DNA of 64,000 bases from SHZI01 sp041396045. Lineage in GTDB: Bacteria > Pseudomonadota > Gammaproteobacteria > Steroidobacterales > GCA-2729495. The notes below the pieces were generated by a model. That model made no database searches. It was not told the origin of the DNA and saw nothing but the letters and a program-made list of their open reading frames with translations. Shown here one piece after another: positions 52,820-61,494 of this stretch. Location: contig JAWKZI010000002.1 in the NCBI GenBank assembly GCA_041396045.1, forward strand, positions 124,001-188,000, in the 5' to 3' direction. Each line of letters starts with the position of its first letter. The stretch's first letter is position 1. Both the position numbers and the translations under genes were made by a program.

Positions 52820-53523
52820 TCGACCTTTACAGCTTTCCCACGCCCAATGGTCGCAAGGTTCACCTGATGCTGGTGGAATGTGGTCTGGAATACCGGGCTC
52901 ACAACATCAATATCGGCAAGGGTGAACAATTCGCGCCAGAGTTTCTGCGCGTCAGCCCGAATGGACGAATTCCCGCGATTGTCGACCACGATTCGGCTGA
53001 CGGAAAACCACTTTCGGTTTTCGAGTCCGGGGCCATTCTTTGGTATCTCGCGGAGAAGACGGGGCGGTTCTTGCCGGCTGACGCACGCGGGCGGTACGCA
53101 ACGATGGAGTGGCTGATGTTCCAGATGGCTGGCGTCGGGCCGATGTTTGGCCAGGCCAATCATTTCCGTCACTATGCCCCGGAGCCGATCCCTTACGGAA
53201 TCAATCGCTACACGAACGAGGTGAAGCGGCTGCTCAAGGTTCTGGAAAGTCGCTTGTCGACCGTTCCATATGTTGCCGGTGACGAGTACGGCATTGCCGA
53301 TATGGCTACCTATCCGTGGATTGTCAGCTCGGACATTCGCAAGGAATCGGCTGGAGACTGGCCGGCAGTTGCTGCCTGGGTGGCAACCATTGCGGCCCGG
53401 CCTGCAGTTGCCGAGGCGTGGAAGATCCTTTCGGACGGCATCCCGGAAAAGTTCAAACCGGATGCCAAAGCCCGGGAACTCCTGTTCGGGTCCGCACAGA
53501 TCGACCGGCTGTCGTCCTCGTAG
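52816..53523 (+). CDS. yfcG: Glutathione S-transferase, YfcG-type (nu class) disulfide reductase
   Basis: A protein of 235 residues. The N-terminal thioredoxin fold starts MIDLYSFPTPNGRKVHLML and has RVSPNGRIPAIVDHDSADG and FESGAILWYLAEKTGRFL, matching E. coli YfcG nearly throughout. The C-terminal helical domain has MFGQANHFRHYAPEPIPYGI and YGIADMATYPW. YfcG-type enzymes have disulfide-bond oxidoreductase activity with two glutathione molecules. It is translationally coupled to the methyltransferase-like lipoprotein. Confidence 0.92.
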   Translation: MIDLYSFPTPNGRKVHLMLVECGLEYRAHNINIGKGEQFAPEFLRVSPNGRIPAIVDHDSADGKPLSVFESGAILWYLAEKTGRFLPADARGRYATMEWLMFQMAGVGPMFGQANHFRHYAPEPIPYGINRYTNEVKRLLKVLESRLSTVPYVAGDEYGIADMATYPWIVSSDIRKESAGDWPAVAAWVATIAARPAVAEAWKILSDGIPEKFKPDAKARELLFGSAQIDRLSSS

Positions 53524-53576
53524 GCGTGCCGTCAGGCACGATCGCCAGGGTTCGCGGCTGAAGCCACTCGCGCGCT

Positions 53577-53975
53577 TTAACTGTGTGGTCGCCCCTGACC
53601 GCAGGACCAGCACAGTTCGAAGCTGGCGGGACTTTTTTCGCCGCAGGACGGACAGCGCCACGAGATGTTTCCGGTGCGATCCTGCCCTGAACCAGACTCA
53701 TCCACTGCAGGGTCGCGCTCCAGAGCAGCCAGATACTCCGCGATCAGTCGCTCGCAGCGCGGGGCCAGGCTGGCGTCCAGCACCCAGACCTCGGCATCCA
53801 CAGCCATGCGGGCATTGAACGGCAGCACGCCAGGCGTGCCGGCCGAGTGCTCGTTAAGCAATGTCACGGGAATACGCTGCTGTTCGAGCAGGGCAAGGAT
53901 CTCCCGAGCCTCCCACAGGGATGGAGTGGCGTAAACGCGCTTCAACTGGTACCTCCGCAATCCGGCCAGTATCAT
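53577..53975 (-). CDS. DUF2007-type protein with C-terminal zinc ribbon
   Basis: A protein of 132 residues. Residues 1-75 form the DUF2007 domain (LKRVYATPSLWEAREILALL, GIPVTLLNEHSAG-like, AEVWVLDASLAPRCERLIAE). The C-terminus is a zinc ribbon with CPSCGEKSPASFELCWSCG (two CxxC pairs). DUF2007 is called a putative signal-transducing domain. I took the ATG at 53975; it is divergent from ubiX, with 28 bases between the starts. Confidence 0.85.
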   Translation of the reverse strand: MILAGLRRYQLKRVYATPSLWEAREILALLEQQRIPVTLLNEHSAGTPGVLPFNARMAVDAEVWVLDASLAPRCERLIAEYLAALERDPAVDESGSGQDRTGNISWRCPSCGEKSPASFELCWSCGQGRPHS

Positions 53976-54003
53976 GCCACCGACCTCTTCTGCGGGAGTT
54001 CCC

Positions 54004-54597
54004 ATGCGGCTCATCGTTGCGATTACCGGCGCCAGTGGCGCTATCTATGGCATTCGCTTGCTGGAGGCGCTGCGCGAAGTCCCGAAGGCGGAAATTCACC
54101 TGGTCATCAGCAACGGTGGCAAGCTCAATATCTCGCTAGAAACTGACTGGCTGCTGAAAGATGTGGAGGCTCTGGCTCACAAAGTTCACAGTGACCAGAA
54201 TCTGGCGGCGACCATTGCCAGCGGATCGTTCAGGACCGGCGGGATGATCATCGCTCCATGTTCCATGAAAACACTGTCCGGGATCGTAACCTCGTATGCC
54301 GACACCCTGGTCGTGCGCGCCGCCGATGTGGTTCTCAAGGAGCAGCGCAAACTGGTGGTGATGCCGCGGGAAACACCGCTGCACGTCGGTCACTGCCGGT
54401 TGCTGCTTCAGGCAGCGGAGATGGGGGCGATCCTCGCGCCGCCAATGCCGGCTTTCTATAACGATCCTCACACTATCGACGATTTGCTCAATCACACTGT
54501 CGGCCGGGTGCTGGACCTTTTTGATATCGAGAGTGGACTTGTGAAGCGCTGGAAAGGCGCACGTGAATCGGCTAAAAGAAGTAAAGCAGACAAGTAA
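54004..54597 (+). CDS. ubiX: Flavin prenyltransferase UbiX
   Basis: A protein of 197 residues. It begins MRLIVAITGASGAIYGIRLL, the FMN-binding signature, and has APCSMKTLSGIVTSYADTLV, VVMPRETPLHVGHCRLLLQA and PPMPAFYNDPHTIDDLLNHT. It attaches dimethylallyl phosphate to FMN to form prenylated FMN, the cofactor of UbiD decarboxylases, one of which is encoded at 56123. The start at 54004 fits the family; the upstream ATG at 53974 overlaps the DUF2007 gene. Confidence 0.97.
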   Translation: MRLIVAITGASGAIYGIRLLEALREVPKAEIHLVISNGGKLNISLETDWLLKDVEALAHKVHSDQNLAATIASGSFRTGGMIIAPCSMKTLSGIVTSYADTLVVRAADVVLKEQRKLVVMPRETPLHVGHCRLLLQAAEMGAILAPPMPAFYNDPHTIDDLLNHTVGRVLDLFDIESGLVKRWKGARESAKRSKADK

Positions 54598-54638
54598 ATC
54601 CAGGCTGAAAGCAAGATCAGAGCGGCAGGAGTTCAGGC

Positions 54639-55115
54639 ATGCCTGAAGGGTATCTGGATCGGGTCCGGGAACTGATAAGCGGGCACAGTACGATCACGCT
54701 GGCGACCGTCCACGAACATATGCCGTGGGCCGCTGCAGTGTTCTATGCCAGCGACAACGACCTGAATCTCTATTTTGTAACCGACTTGAAGACGCGCCAT
54801 GGTCGCGATCTGCATCACAATGCACAGGTTGCTGGTGCAATAAATCATGATGTGGAGACCTGGAACGAGGTTATCGGACTGCAGGTCGATGGCCGGGCTT
54901 TTGTCCTGGAAGGAGAGGAGCGGTTGTCGGCACTCGCTTACTATCTGGCCAAGTTCCCTGACGTCCAGCGACTCTTCGAAAAACCCCGTGACCAGAATGA
55001 AAAGGTGATTGCCGACCGGCTGCAACGAGCACCTTTCTGGCGTCTGACACCCGCCTGGATCCGGCTCATCGACAGCCGTAAAGGTTTCGGCTGGAAGTGG
55101 GAGACGACACTTTAG
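54639..55115 (+). CDS. YhbP/PNPOx-like flavin-fold protein (UPF0306 type)
   Basis: A protein of 158 residues with a split-barrel pyridoxamine-phosphate-oxidase-like fold: SGHSTITLATVHEHMPWAAA, LYFVTDLKTRHGRDLHHN, AGAINHDVETWNEVIGLQVD and RLIDSRKGFGWKWETTL at the end. It probably binds FMN or a related cofactor. An AGGAG ribosome-binding site lies upstream. It follows ubiX by 41 bases and may be co-transcribed. Confidence 0.85.
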   Translation: MPEGYLDRVRELISGHSTITLATVHEHMPWAAAVFYASDNDLNLYFVTDLKTRHGRDLHHNAQVAGAINHDVETWNEVIGLQVDGRAFVLEGEERLSALAYYLAKFPDVQRLFEKPRDQNEKVIADRLQRAPFWRLTPAWIRLIDSRKGFGWKWETTL

Positions 55116-55171
55116 ATGTGTGCCACCCGCAAGGCGTGGTCGTGCATGCAGCCACTACGGGCATCCAGCCA

Positions 55172-55972
55172 CTAATAGGCGTCGCCGCTTGAATAGGGTG
55201 GAAGTGTGCCAATGTGAATGCCGCTGTCCACGATCAGGGTTTCGCCGGTAATCAGGTGAGCAGATTCGAGGAACCAGACCAGCACAGCGGCAATATCTTC
55301 GGGTTGAGCCACCTTCTTCAGGGGCAGCAGATCGCCCTGCGTCTTGATCATGGCTTCGTATTGTTCGTCGCCCATGCCGCCTTTCAGCCAGCGCGTCTGG
55401 ATCATGCCGGGGACCACTGTGTTGATGTTGATCTCCGGAGCCAGGACGTGGGCAAGGGACTTGGTCATCAGGTTCAAGGCTGCCTTCGAGGCAGCGTAGG
55501 GAATTGACGATGCAATACCGGTGACGCCACCTATCGAAGAGTCGTTGACGATGGAGCCGTGCCCCTGCTTTTTCATCCAGGGCGCGACGGCTCGGACCAT
55601 CTGGTAGGCACCCACCACGTTCACGGCGTAAATATCCAGGAAGTCCTGCTTGCTGACGCCGTCCAGTTTTTTGTAGGGATTGAATTTCGTGCGGGCTGCG
55701 TTGTTGACCAGGTAATCGATGCGCCCCCACTTGTCGCCCGCGGCCCTGACCATCGTCTGGCAGGCATCGTCATCGGATACATCTGCCTGAAATACAATCG
55801 TTTCCGCGCCTTTGGCGCTACAGGTTGCCGCGGTTTCCTCGGCTTCCTTCTTGCTGCGCGTGTAGTTGATAACCACGTTACAGCCGTGTTCGGCCAGCAG
55901 GATTGCGGCGGCTGCGCCCACGCCGGTGGCCGAGCCAGTGACAATCGCTACCTTCTTCGAACTTTTTGCCAT
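55172..55972 (-). CDS. Short-chain dehydrogenase/reductase (FabG-like)
   Basis: A protein of 266 residues. The cofactor motif TGSATGVGAA (about 13-22), NNAA (about 90), the catalytic Ser in NDSSIGG and YAASK (about 160-164) are present, and INTVVPGMIQT follows. It oxidizes or reduces a hydroxyl or keto group with NAD(P)H; the substrate is unknown. It is divergent from ubiD with a 150-base gap. Confidence 0.93.
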   Translation of the reverse strand: MAKSSKKVAIVTGSATGVGAAAAILLAEHGCNVVINYTRSKKEAEETAATCSAKGAETIVFQADVSDDDACQTMVRAAGDKWGRIDYLVNNAARTKFNPYKKLDGVSKQDFLDIYAVNVVGAYQMVRAVAPWMKKQGHGSIVNDSSIGGVTGIASSIPYAASKAALNLMTKSLAHVLAPEININTVVPGMIQTRWLKGGMGDEQYEAMIKTQGDLLPLKKVAQPEDIAAVLVWFLESAHLITGETLIVDSGIHIGTLPPYSSGDAY

Positions 55973-56122
55973 GGTGTGGTTCCTGAATCCGGTTCGTCCG
56001 GTGCAGATCCAAGACTACTAGAAAATGGTCAAGGGTTATCGACCACCCTGCAGGCACCCCTCCTGCTCATGCTAAGGTTTGCGACTTGATTCCAGGCGGC
56101 ACTTCAACCGGAGTACAAGGCA

Positions 56123-57619
56123 ATGGCTTTCAGGGACATGCGCGAGTTCCTCGCGAAACTCGAAGAAATGGGCCAGCTCAAAAGGGTAACAGCCCCGTTG
56201 AATGTCGCCCAGGGCAGTAACGAATTACAAACCCTGATGCGCCTGCTGGCCGAGACCAACGGCCCCGGGCTGATTCTGGAAAACCTGGAGGGCTACAACA
56301 CGCCCGACGTGCCCGTGATATTCAATCCATTCGGGACCCGTGAGCGCACCGGGCTTACCATCGACACCAGGGATCCGATCGAAGCCAAGGTAAAGCATAC
56401 GGCGATCCTTGCTGATCGCAGCACCTGGCAAAAGCCGAAGCTCATAGATCGCAAGAATGCGCCGTGCAAGGACGTCATCATTCCCCGCGAAGAGGTCTCT
56501 ATCGACAAGCAGATCCCGCATGTCTGGCTGGGCAAGGAGGGTGCTTCCTATATCTGCGGTGGCGTCGTCGTAACCAAGGATCCGGAAACGGGCGTACGCA
56601 ATGTTGGCTGGTATCGGCTCACGAGTTTGTGGAACTGCAAGCACCCGGAGGGTGGCAAGTACACGGAAACCGAGCAGAAAAAGCAGCTGTCGATATTCGC
56701 CTTCTGGAATCCGCCGATGAACCATGTTGGCCTGCATCTGGCCAAGGCACAACGCATGGGCAAGCCGCTGGAGATCGCCATCGCCTGCCAGTGCGATCCG
56801 GCAATCCATATGGCAGCAGCCACCGGCATTCCCTATGGTCTTGATGAATATGACTACGCTGGCGGGCTGCGTGGTTCTCCGGTGGAACTGGTCAAGTGCG
56901 AGACGGTGGATCTGGAAGTACCGGCAACTGCCGAGTATGTGATCGAAGGCGTCTTTCAACCCGATGTGCCGCAGCAGATTATCGGCTGGCATTCCAATTC
57001 GGTGGGTTACTACGACAAGCACCAGATCTTTCCGTTGTTCGATATCACGACTATCACGCACCGGAAGAATCCGATGTGGTACGCGACCATTGAAATGATG
57101 CCGCCTTTCGATCACAACTATCTGGCGTTGATTCCGATCGAGGGTGAAATGCTGTCGGACCTGCAGCGCAAGATTCCCGAAGTAAAGGACTGCGCAATTA
57201 CGCCGAACATGACTTACGTGGTGCAACTCAACGTTGACGGGGCCAGCAAGCCACATCCGGAGTTTGGCAAGTACGTGTTGCATGCCCTGTGGGGGGCCGC
57301 TGGCCGCTGGCCACGCACCGCCAAGATTGCCGTGGTTGTTGGTCCGGACGTGAACCCTTATGACCTGTCGTCCATCGAGTGGGCCATACAGACCCGCGTG
57401 CAGCCGTACAGTGACATCATCATCAACCGGGCCGGTCAGGCCTTCGTGCTGGATCCGTCTGCCCCCAAAGGACCGCAGGGATTTCCAACGGTGGGTGAGC
57501 AAATGGGAATCGATGCAACGATCAAGGTTCCTGAACGGTTTAGCGAATATGCAGAGGTGAGCCAGGCCGATCCCGATGAAGTGGCGAAACTGGCCGAGAA
57601 GCTCAAAGGTCTTTGGTAA
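56123..57619 (+). CDS. ubiD: UbiD family decarboxylase
   Basis: A protein of 498 residues that needs prenyl-FMN from UbiX. Hallmarks are AFRDMREFLAKLEEMGQL, NVGWYRLTSLWNCKH in the prFMN-binding region (N-x-G-x-Y-R), GLDEYDYAGGLRGSPVELV, VEYVIEGVF-like AEYVIEGVFQPDV and ITHRKNPMWYATIEMMPPFD. Members decarboxylate ubiquinone precursors or aromatic and terpenoid acids. The distance from ubiquinone genes and the downstream catabolic genes favour a degradative role, an inference. Confidence 0.93.
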   Translation: MAFRDMREFLAKLEEMGQLKRVTAPLNVAQGSNELQTLMRLLAETNGPGLILENLEGYNTPDVPVIFNPFGTRERTGLTIDTRDPIEAKVKHTAILADRSTWQKPKLIDRKNAPCKDVIIPREEVSIDKQIPHVWLGKEGASYICGGVVVTKDPETGVRNVGWYRLTSLWNCKHPEGGKYTETEQKKQLSIFAFWNPPMNHVGLHLAKAQRMGKPLEIAIACQCDPAIHMAAATGIPYGLDEYDYAGGLRGSPVELVKCETVDLEVPATAEYVIEGVFQPDVPQQIIGWHSNSVGYYDKHQIFPLFDITTITHRKNPMWYATIEMMPPFDHNYLALIPIEGEMLSDLQRKIPEVKDCAITPNMTYVVQLNVDGASKPHPEFGKYVLHALWGAAGRWPRTAKIAVVVGPDVNPYDLSSIEWAIQTRVQPYSDIIINRAGQAFVLDPSAPKGPQGFPTVGEQMGIDATIKVPERFSEYAEVSQADPDEVAKLAEKLKGLW

Positions 57620-58998
57620 AAGCACTGCAGCTACGTCCATTCCTGCTGGTTGCGCTATTGGCAATTGGCGGAGTGATACAGGCGCAAGGCGAGGCGTCAC
57701 CAGAGTCCTCTAGATTTCCGCTGCACATTGACGGCACCCGACTGATCGATTCCACCGGTCACGATTTCCGGATTGTTGGCGACGCGCCGTGGACGCTGAT
57801 TGTGGCCTTGACGCTGGATGAGGCCGACAGATATCTCGCAGCCCGCAAGGCGGAGGGATTCAACACCATACTTGTAGAACTCATTGAGCCGAAATTTTCC
57901 GGTCCCCGGAACCGGGACGGCGATTTCCCGTTTCCAGAGAGCCGGCCGTTCGAGAGTCCGTCTCCACAGTACTTTGCTCATGCTCGTGCGGTGCTTGACC
58001 TGGCTCTGCACTACGACTTCCTGGTTTTGCTGGCACCAGCCTATGTGGGGTGGGAGTGCGGCAGTGAAGGGTGGTGTCAGCAGATGTTGCGGACCCCGGA
58101 TGCCACACTGAGGCGCTATGGCAAATACGTGGGCACGTTGCTGGCTGCCTATCCCAACCTGATCTGGGTGCATGGTGGCGACGTCGATGCGGCGCATTAC
58201 GGTGCCATGGCCAAGGTCGAAGCGGTGTACCAGGGCATCAACGCTGTACTTCCCGGAGCGCTGCACACTGCACACTGCTCACGCAATCTGTCGGCGGTCG
58301 ATTGCTACGATCGTCCCTGGCTTAACGTCAACAGCACGTATTCCGATTGCGAACTGACCCCCGCGAAGATTCGACTTGACCGGCGGCGCGTGCCGGCCAG
58401 ACCGTCGATCTATATCGAGGGACGATATGAGGAGGAAGATTCGACCGGGCTATGCCTGCGGTCACAGCTGTGGTGGTCGATGCTGGGCGGATCGGTTGGC
58501 CACGTTTTCGGGAACAAACGGATCTGGCGCTTTGAACCCGACTGGCAGGATGCTATGGACACGCCGGCGTCCCGTGCCATGACGGTGGCCAGCACCCTGC
58601 TGGCCCGTCTGCAACGCACAGATCAGCACCCGGTTGCCACAGATCTGGCCGCTTCAAAGGTCCGGGTAGAGCGCATGCCGACAATGTGGGACCGCCTGAC
58701 AGATGCAGCCTATTGGCCGAGCCAGGCGCCGCGCCTGGCACTGGCTGCCGCAGAGGGCAGCGATCTGGAGGTTCCGGTGGCGGAATCGACAAGCACGACA
58801 GGTGGCACAACTCTGGCCTATCTGCCGTATCGATCCACCATCCGCTATCTGGGGTCAAACAAAACCATATGCTGGATCAATCCGCGGTCTGGTGGCGTAC
58901 AGGCAGCAGACCCGGGCTCACCTCTGGAGTCACCTGATGATCAGGACTGGCTATTTGTCGCCGAATCTGCCGTCAACCTTTGTGCCGCCACCCGCTAG
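57613..58998 (+). CDS. Apiosidase-like (DUF4038) secreted glycoside hydrolase
   Basis: A protein of 461 residues. The N-terminal hydrophobic segment (PFLLVALLAIGGVIQAQG) is a signal peptide. The TIM-barrel beginning is LHIDGTRLIDSTGHDFRIVG and DEADRYLAARKAEGFNTILV, with LIWVHGGDVDA and VGHVFGNKRIWRFEPDW, as in DUF4038 apiosidase-like proteins. The start is a TTG overlapping the ubiD stop by 7 bases. It would cleave a sugar residue from an exported or host-derived glycoside, perhaps releasing the acid that UbiD treats. Confidence 0.82.
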   Translation: MVKALQLRPFLLVALLAIGGVIQAQGEASPESSRFPLHIDGTRLIDSTGHDFRIVGDAPWTLIVALTLDEADRYLAARKAEGFNTILVELIEPKFSGPRNRDGDFPFPESRPFESPSPQYFAHARAVLDLALHYDFLVLLAPAYVGWECGSEGWCQQMLRTPDATLRRYGKYVGTLLAAYPNLIWVHGGDVDAAHYGAMAKVEAVYQGINAVLPGALHTAHCSRNLSAVDCYDRPWLNVNSTYSDCELTPAKIRLDRRRVPARPSIYIEGRYEEEDSTGLCLRSQLWWSMLGGSVGHVFGNKRIWRFEPDWQDAMDTPASRAMTVASTLLARLQRTDQHPVATDLAASKVRVERMPTMWDRLTDAAYWPSQAPRLALAAAEGSDLEVPVAESTSTTGGTTLAYLPYRSTIRYLGSNKTICWINPRSGGVQAADPGSPLESPDDQDWLFVAESAVNLCAATR

Positions 58999-60302
58999 GG
59001 AACGAATTCACCCGGTTGCGTGTCGGGCACACCTTGGGCGTCCACTGCCCGATGGGGTCCGGCGGCCATCGGCAGCGTGCGCATATTGCGGATGATCGGC
59101 TGACGCCAGGCCAGAATACTCAGCACCAGCGCGATGACGCCGGCAAAGGCCAGCGCGTAACGCAGGCCCACATGTTCGCCGATCCAGCCGCCCAGCAGGG
59201 CGCCGGGCGCCGCTGGCAGCAGTATCAGCCAGCGCATCGTGCTGGTCATTCTTCCCAGCAGGGGTGCCGGAGTCGCTGACTGGCGAAGTGCCAGGAAGGT
59301 AATGAACACCAGCGTGGCGCCAGCTCCAAAAGCAACCAGCATGAGGCTGAAGAAGGCCGGTCCCAGCGTGTTTGGTGGCGCAAGAGCACCGAACAGCCAT
59401 CCGCATCCGCAGATTGCAATGCCCAGCACCAGCGTCGGGCCTGGACCCAGACGCACGGCAACGCGACTGCCGAATATGCTGGACAGTATGGTGCCGACGC
59501 CGAGGCCGATATAGCAAAGCCCTACACCACCAGCGGTCAGGCCCAACTCACGAGTGGCGAACAGGATCTGCACGACCAGCGCAGCGTTGTGGCAAAACTG
59601 CCAGCCGCCAACGATGACGGCCATGGTGACCAGCAGCCGGTTACGGACGACGAAGCTCAGGCCGGTGCGCAGCGCCTCGCCGAAGCGCTGCTGAGTACTG
59701 TCGACGACCTCTACAAGCTTCAATCCGCGCAGGATCAATGCAGAAAAGGTCAACAAAAGCGCGTTCGCGACCAGAGCAATGGGCGCGCTGCTCAGGCTGA
59801 TCAGGACGCCAGCCGCACCGGGTCCGGCGACTTCGGCCGTGGAGTTCGCCAGGGCGTTTCTGGCGTGGGCCTCCACCAGTCGTTCGCGCGGTACGATCTG
59901 CGTCAGCACTATCTGTGCCGCACTGCCTGCGAGCGTGTGCACAGCGCCAATGGCAAATCCGACAACATAGAGCCATTCCATCGACAGCCAGTCCAGCCAC
60001 CAGGCCAGAGGCACGGTTATCACAGCGACGGCAAGCAGTGACTCGCCGGCAATATAGACGGGCACCTTCGGTATACGGTCGAGCCAGACACCAGCTGGCA
60101 GGGAGAGGAGAACGAAGGCGCTGATTTCGGTGGCCGTCAGCCAGGCCATTTCGGTGGCTGAGGCGTGTAGCAGGACAGCAGCAGTCAGCGGAATCGCCAG
60201 CAGCGTGAGCTGGCCGCCAAATGAACTGATCAGAATGGAGGTCCAGAGCCGACGGTAAGTCGGATCACGCAGCAGGTCTTCCGGCGGCAGCTTGAAGGGC
60301 AT
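58995..60302 (-). CDS. Major facilitator superfamily transporter (EntS-like)
   Basis: A protein of 435 residues with about twelve transmembrane segments. It begins PTYRRLWTSILISSFGGQLT, with PAGVWLDRIPKVPVYIAGES (the MFS motif A-like loop) and IVPRERLVEAHARNALANST, as in MFS exporters of the EntS group. The substrate is unknown. It ends against the apiosidase-like gene (4-base overlap) and is divergent from the Rieske oxygenase gene. Confidence 0.9.
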   Translation of the reverse strand: MPFKLPPEDLLRDPTYRRLWTSILISSFGGQLTLLAIPLTAAVLLHASATEMAWLTATEISAFVLLSLPAGVWLDRIPKVPVYIAGESLLAVAVITVPLAWWLDWLSMEWLYVVGFAIGAVHTLAGSAAQIVLTQIVPRERLVEAHARNALANSTAEVAGPGAAGVLISLSSAPIALVANALLLTFSALILRGLKLVEVVDSTQQRFGEALRTGLSFVVRNRLLVTMAVIVGGWQFCHNAALVVQILFATRELGLTAGGVGLCYIGLGVGTILSSIFGSRVAVRLGPGPTLVLGIAICGCGWLFGALAPPNTLGPAFFSLMLVAFGAGATLVFITFLALRQSATPAPLLGRMTSTMRWLILLPAAPGALLGGWIGEHVGLRYALAFAGVIALVLSILAWRQPIIRNMRTLPMAAGPHRAVDAQGVPDTQPGEFVP

Positions 60303-60371
60303 CCATCAGTCTAGAACGACACGGCCCTGAAGGTTCATACTGAATGGTGCCGACTGGCTACGAGGCGCGAC

Positions 60372-61494
60372 ATGTTCATCAACAATTGGTACGCGGCTTG
60401 CATTGCGACAGAGCTCGCCGACGCTCCGCTGCGGGTGACGATGCTCGGTTGCGACCTGGTCCTGTTTCGCGACGCCGCCGGCAGCCCCCATTGTCTGAGT
60501 GATGTCTGCAGTCACCGCGGTGCCGCATTGTCGGCCGGCCAGCTGCGTGACGGCGTGCTGAACTGTCCGCAGCATGGCTGGGCGTACAACGCTCAGTGGC
60601 CGCTGTATATTCATCCCGTCCGGCATCGCTGACCCGGCTGACCCACCGACCAGGGCCCGCGTTCCGGCCTACCCGGTCGAAGAGCACTTTGGTCTCATCT
60701 TTGTTTTTGTCGGAGATCTGGCTGAGGGTGAGCGCCCGGTTCTGCGCAATATCCTGCCGGAATTCCGGCAACCGGCTGACTGGCATGTGGGGATTCTGTC
60801 GCGCGAGAAAAGTCTCAACTATGTGCGGATGGCGGAGAACTACAACGATCCCTGCCACGTTCATTACGTTCACGAATTCGGCAAGTGGTTGCCGAAGGGT
60901 GTAACCATCGAAACGCTCGAACTGAACCACAGGTATGTCAGGGCCTTTCATGCTGCCTGGGATGCCCAGGGGGAAACCAGTCCGGACCGTGGCCTGCTGA
61001 TGGAATTCGATGTGGTTGGCATGGTGTCGCGCAATACCAACCGGCAGCCCGGATATCCGGAGACGGTTGTAGTGGCTACGGTCACACCCATTGACGAAGA
61101 ACATACCCGGATCCTCATGCTGGTGCTGCAGCCTAAAGCCGGGGTTACGGCGGCTGATCATGCGGCCCTGCTGAAGATGACGCGCGATCAGGTTATGGAC
61201 GAAGACTATGCGGTATTGAAAACCACTCGCCCGCGACGTGCGGCCTCACCAGCCGAGGAGGTTCTGGTCGCCAGCGACCTGACGGTTGCCCAGGTGCGCA
61301 AGCTGATTCGTGACCATGCCGAGCGCCATGGCGAGATCGACGATTCAGCACTGGCTGCGATCCGGGAAACCCATGTCCGGGTCCTGCCGTGCGCCGGCCA
61401 CCGGACTGCGCCCGAACAGTGGGTTCACAAAACAGTACCGCTACGTGCCAGTGCCAGCGGAAGCAGTAATCGATACGGCGTGACCAGGGTATGA
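60372..61494 (+). CDS. Rieske oxygenase alpha subunit (VanA-like), one frameshift
   Basis: The N-terminal Rieske domain is MFINNWYAACIATELADA, with iron-sulfur ligands in CSHRG (Cys46, His48) and CPQHGW (Cys65, His68). The frame breaks near 60589, and a second frame continues GRCIFIPSGIADP and AYPVEEHFGLIFVFVGD. The catalytic domain has the mononuclear iron motif ENYNDPCHVHYVH (Asp, His, His). An extra base or two missing bases near GCTCAGTGGC would repair it to about 373 residues. Such enzymes demethylate or hydroxylate aromatic acids. It is coupled to the acyl-CoA dehydrogenase gene by ATGA. Confidence 0.88.

Noticed and set aside
52642..53661. Open frame of 339 codons on the minus strand
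   Set aside because: It is antisense to the YfcG-type GST and the end of the methyltransferase-like gene, with Arg- and Pro-rich composition typical of shadow frames.
56225..57700. Open frame of 491 codons on the minus strand
   Set aside because: It lies entirely opposite the clearly recognised ubiD gene and resembles no family; high-GC coding DNA often leaves such antisense frames open.
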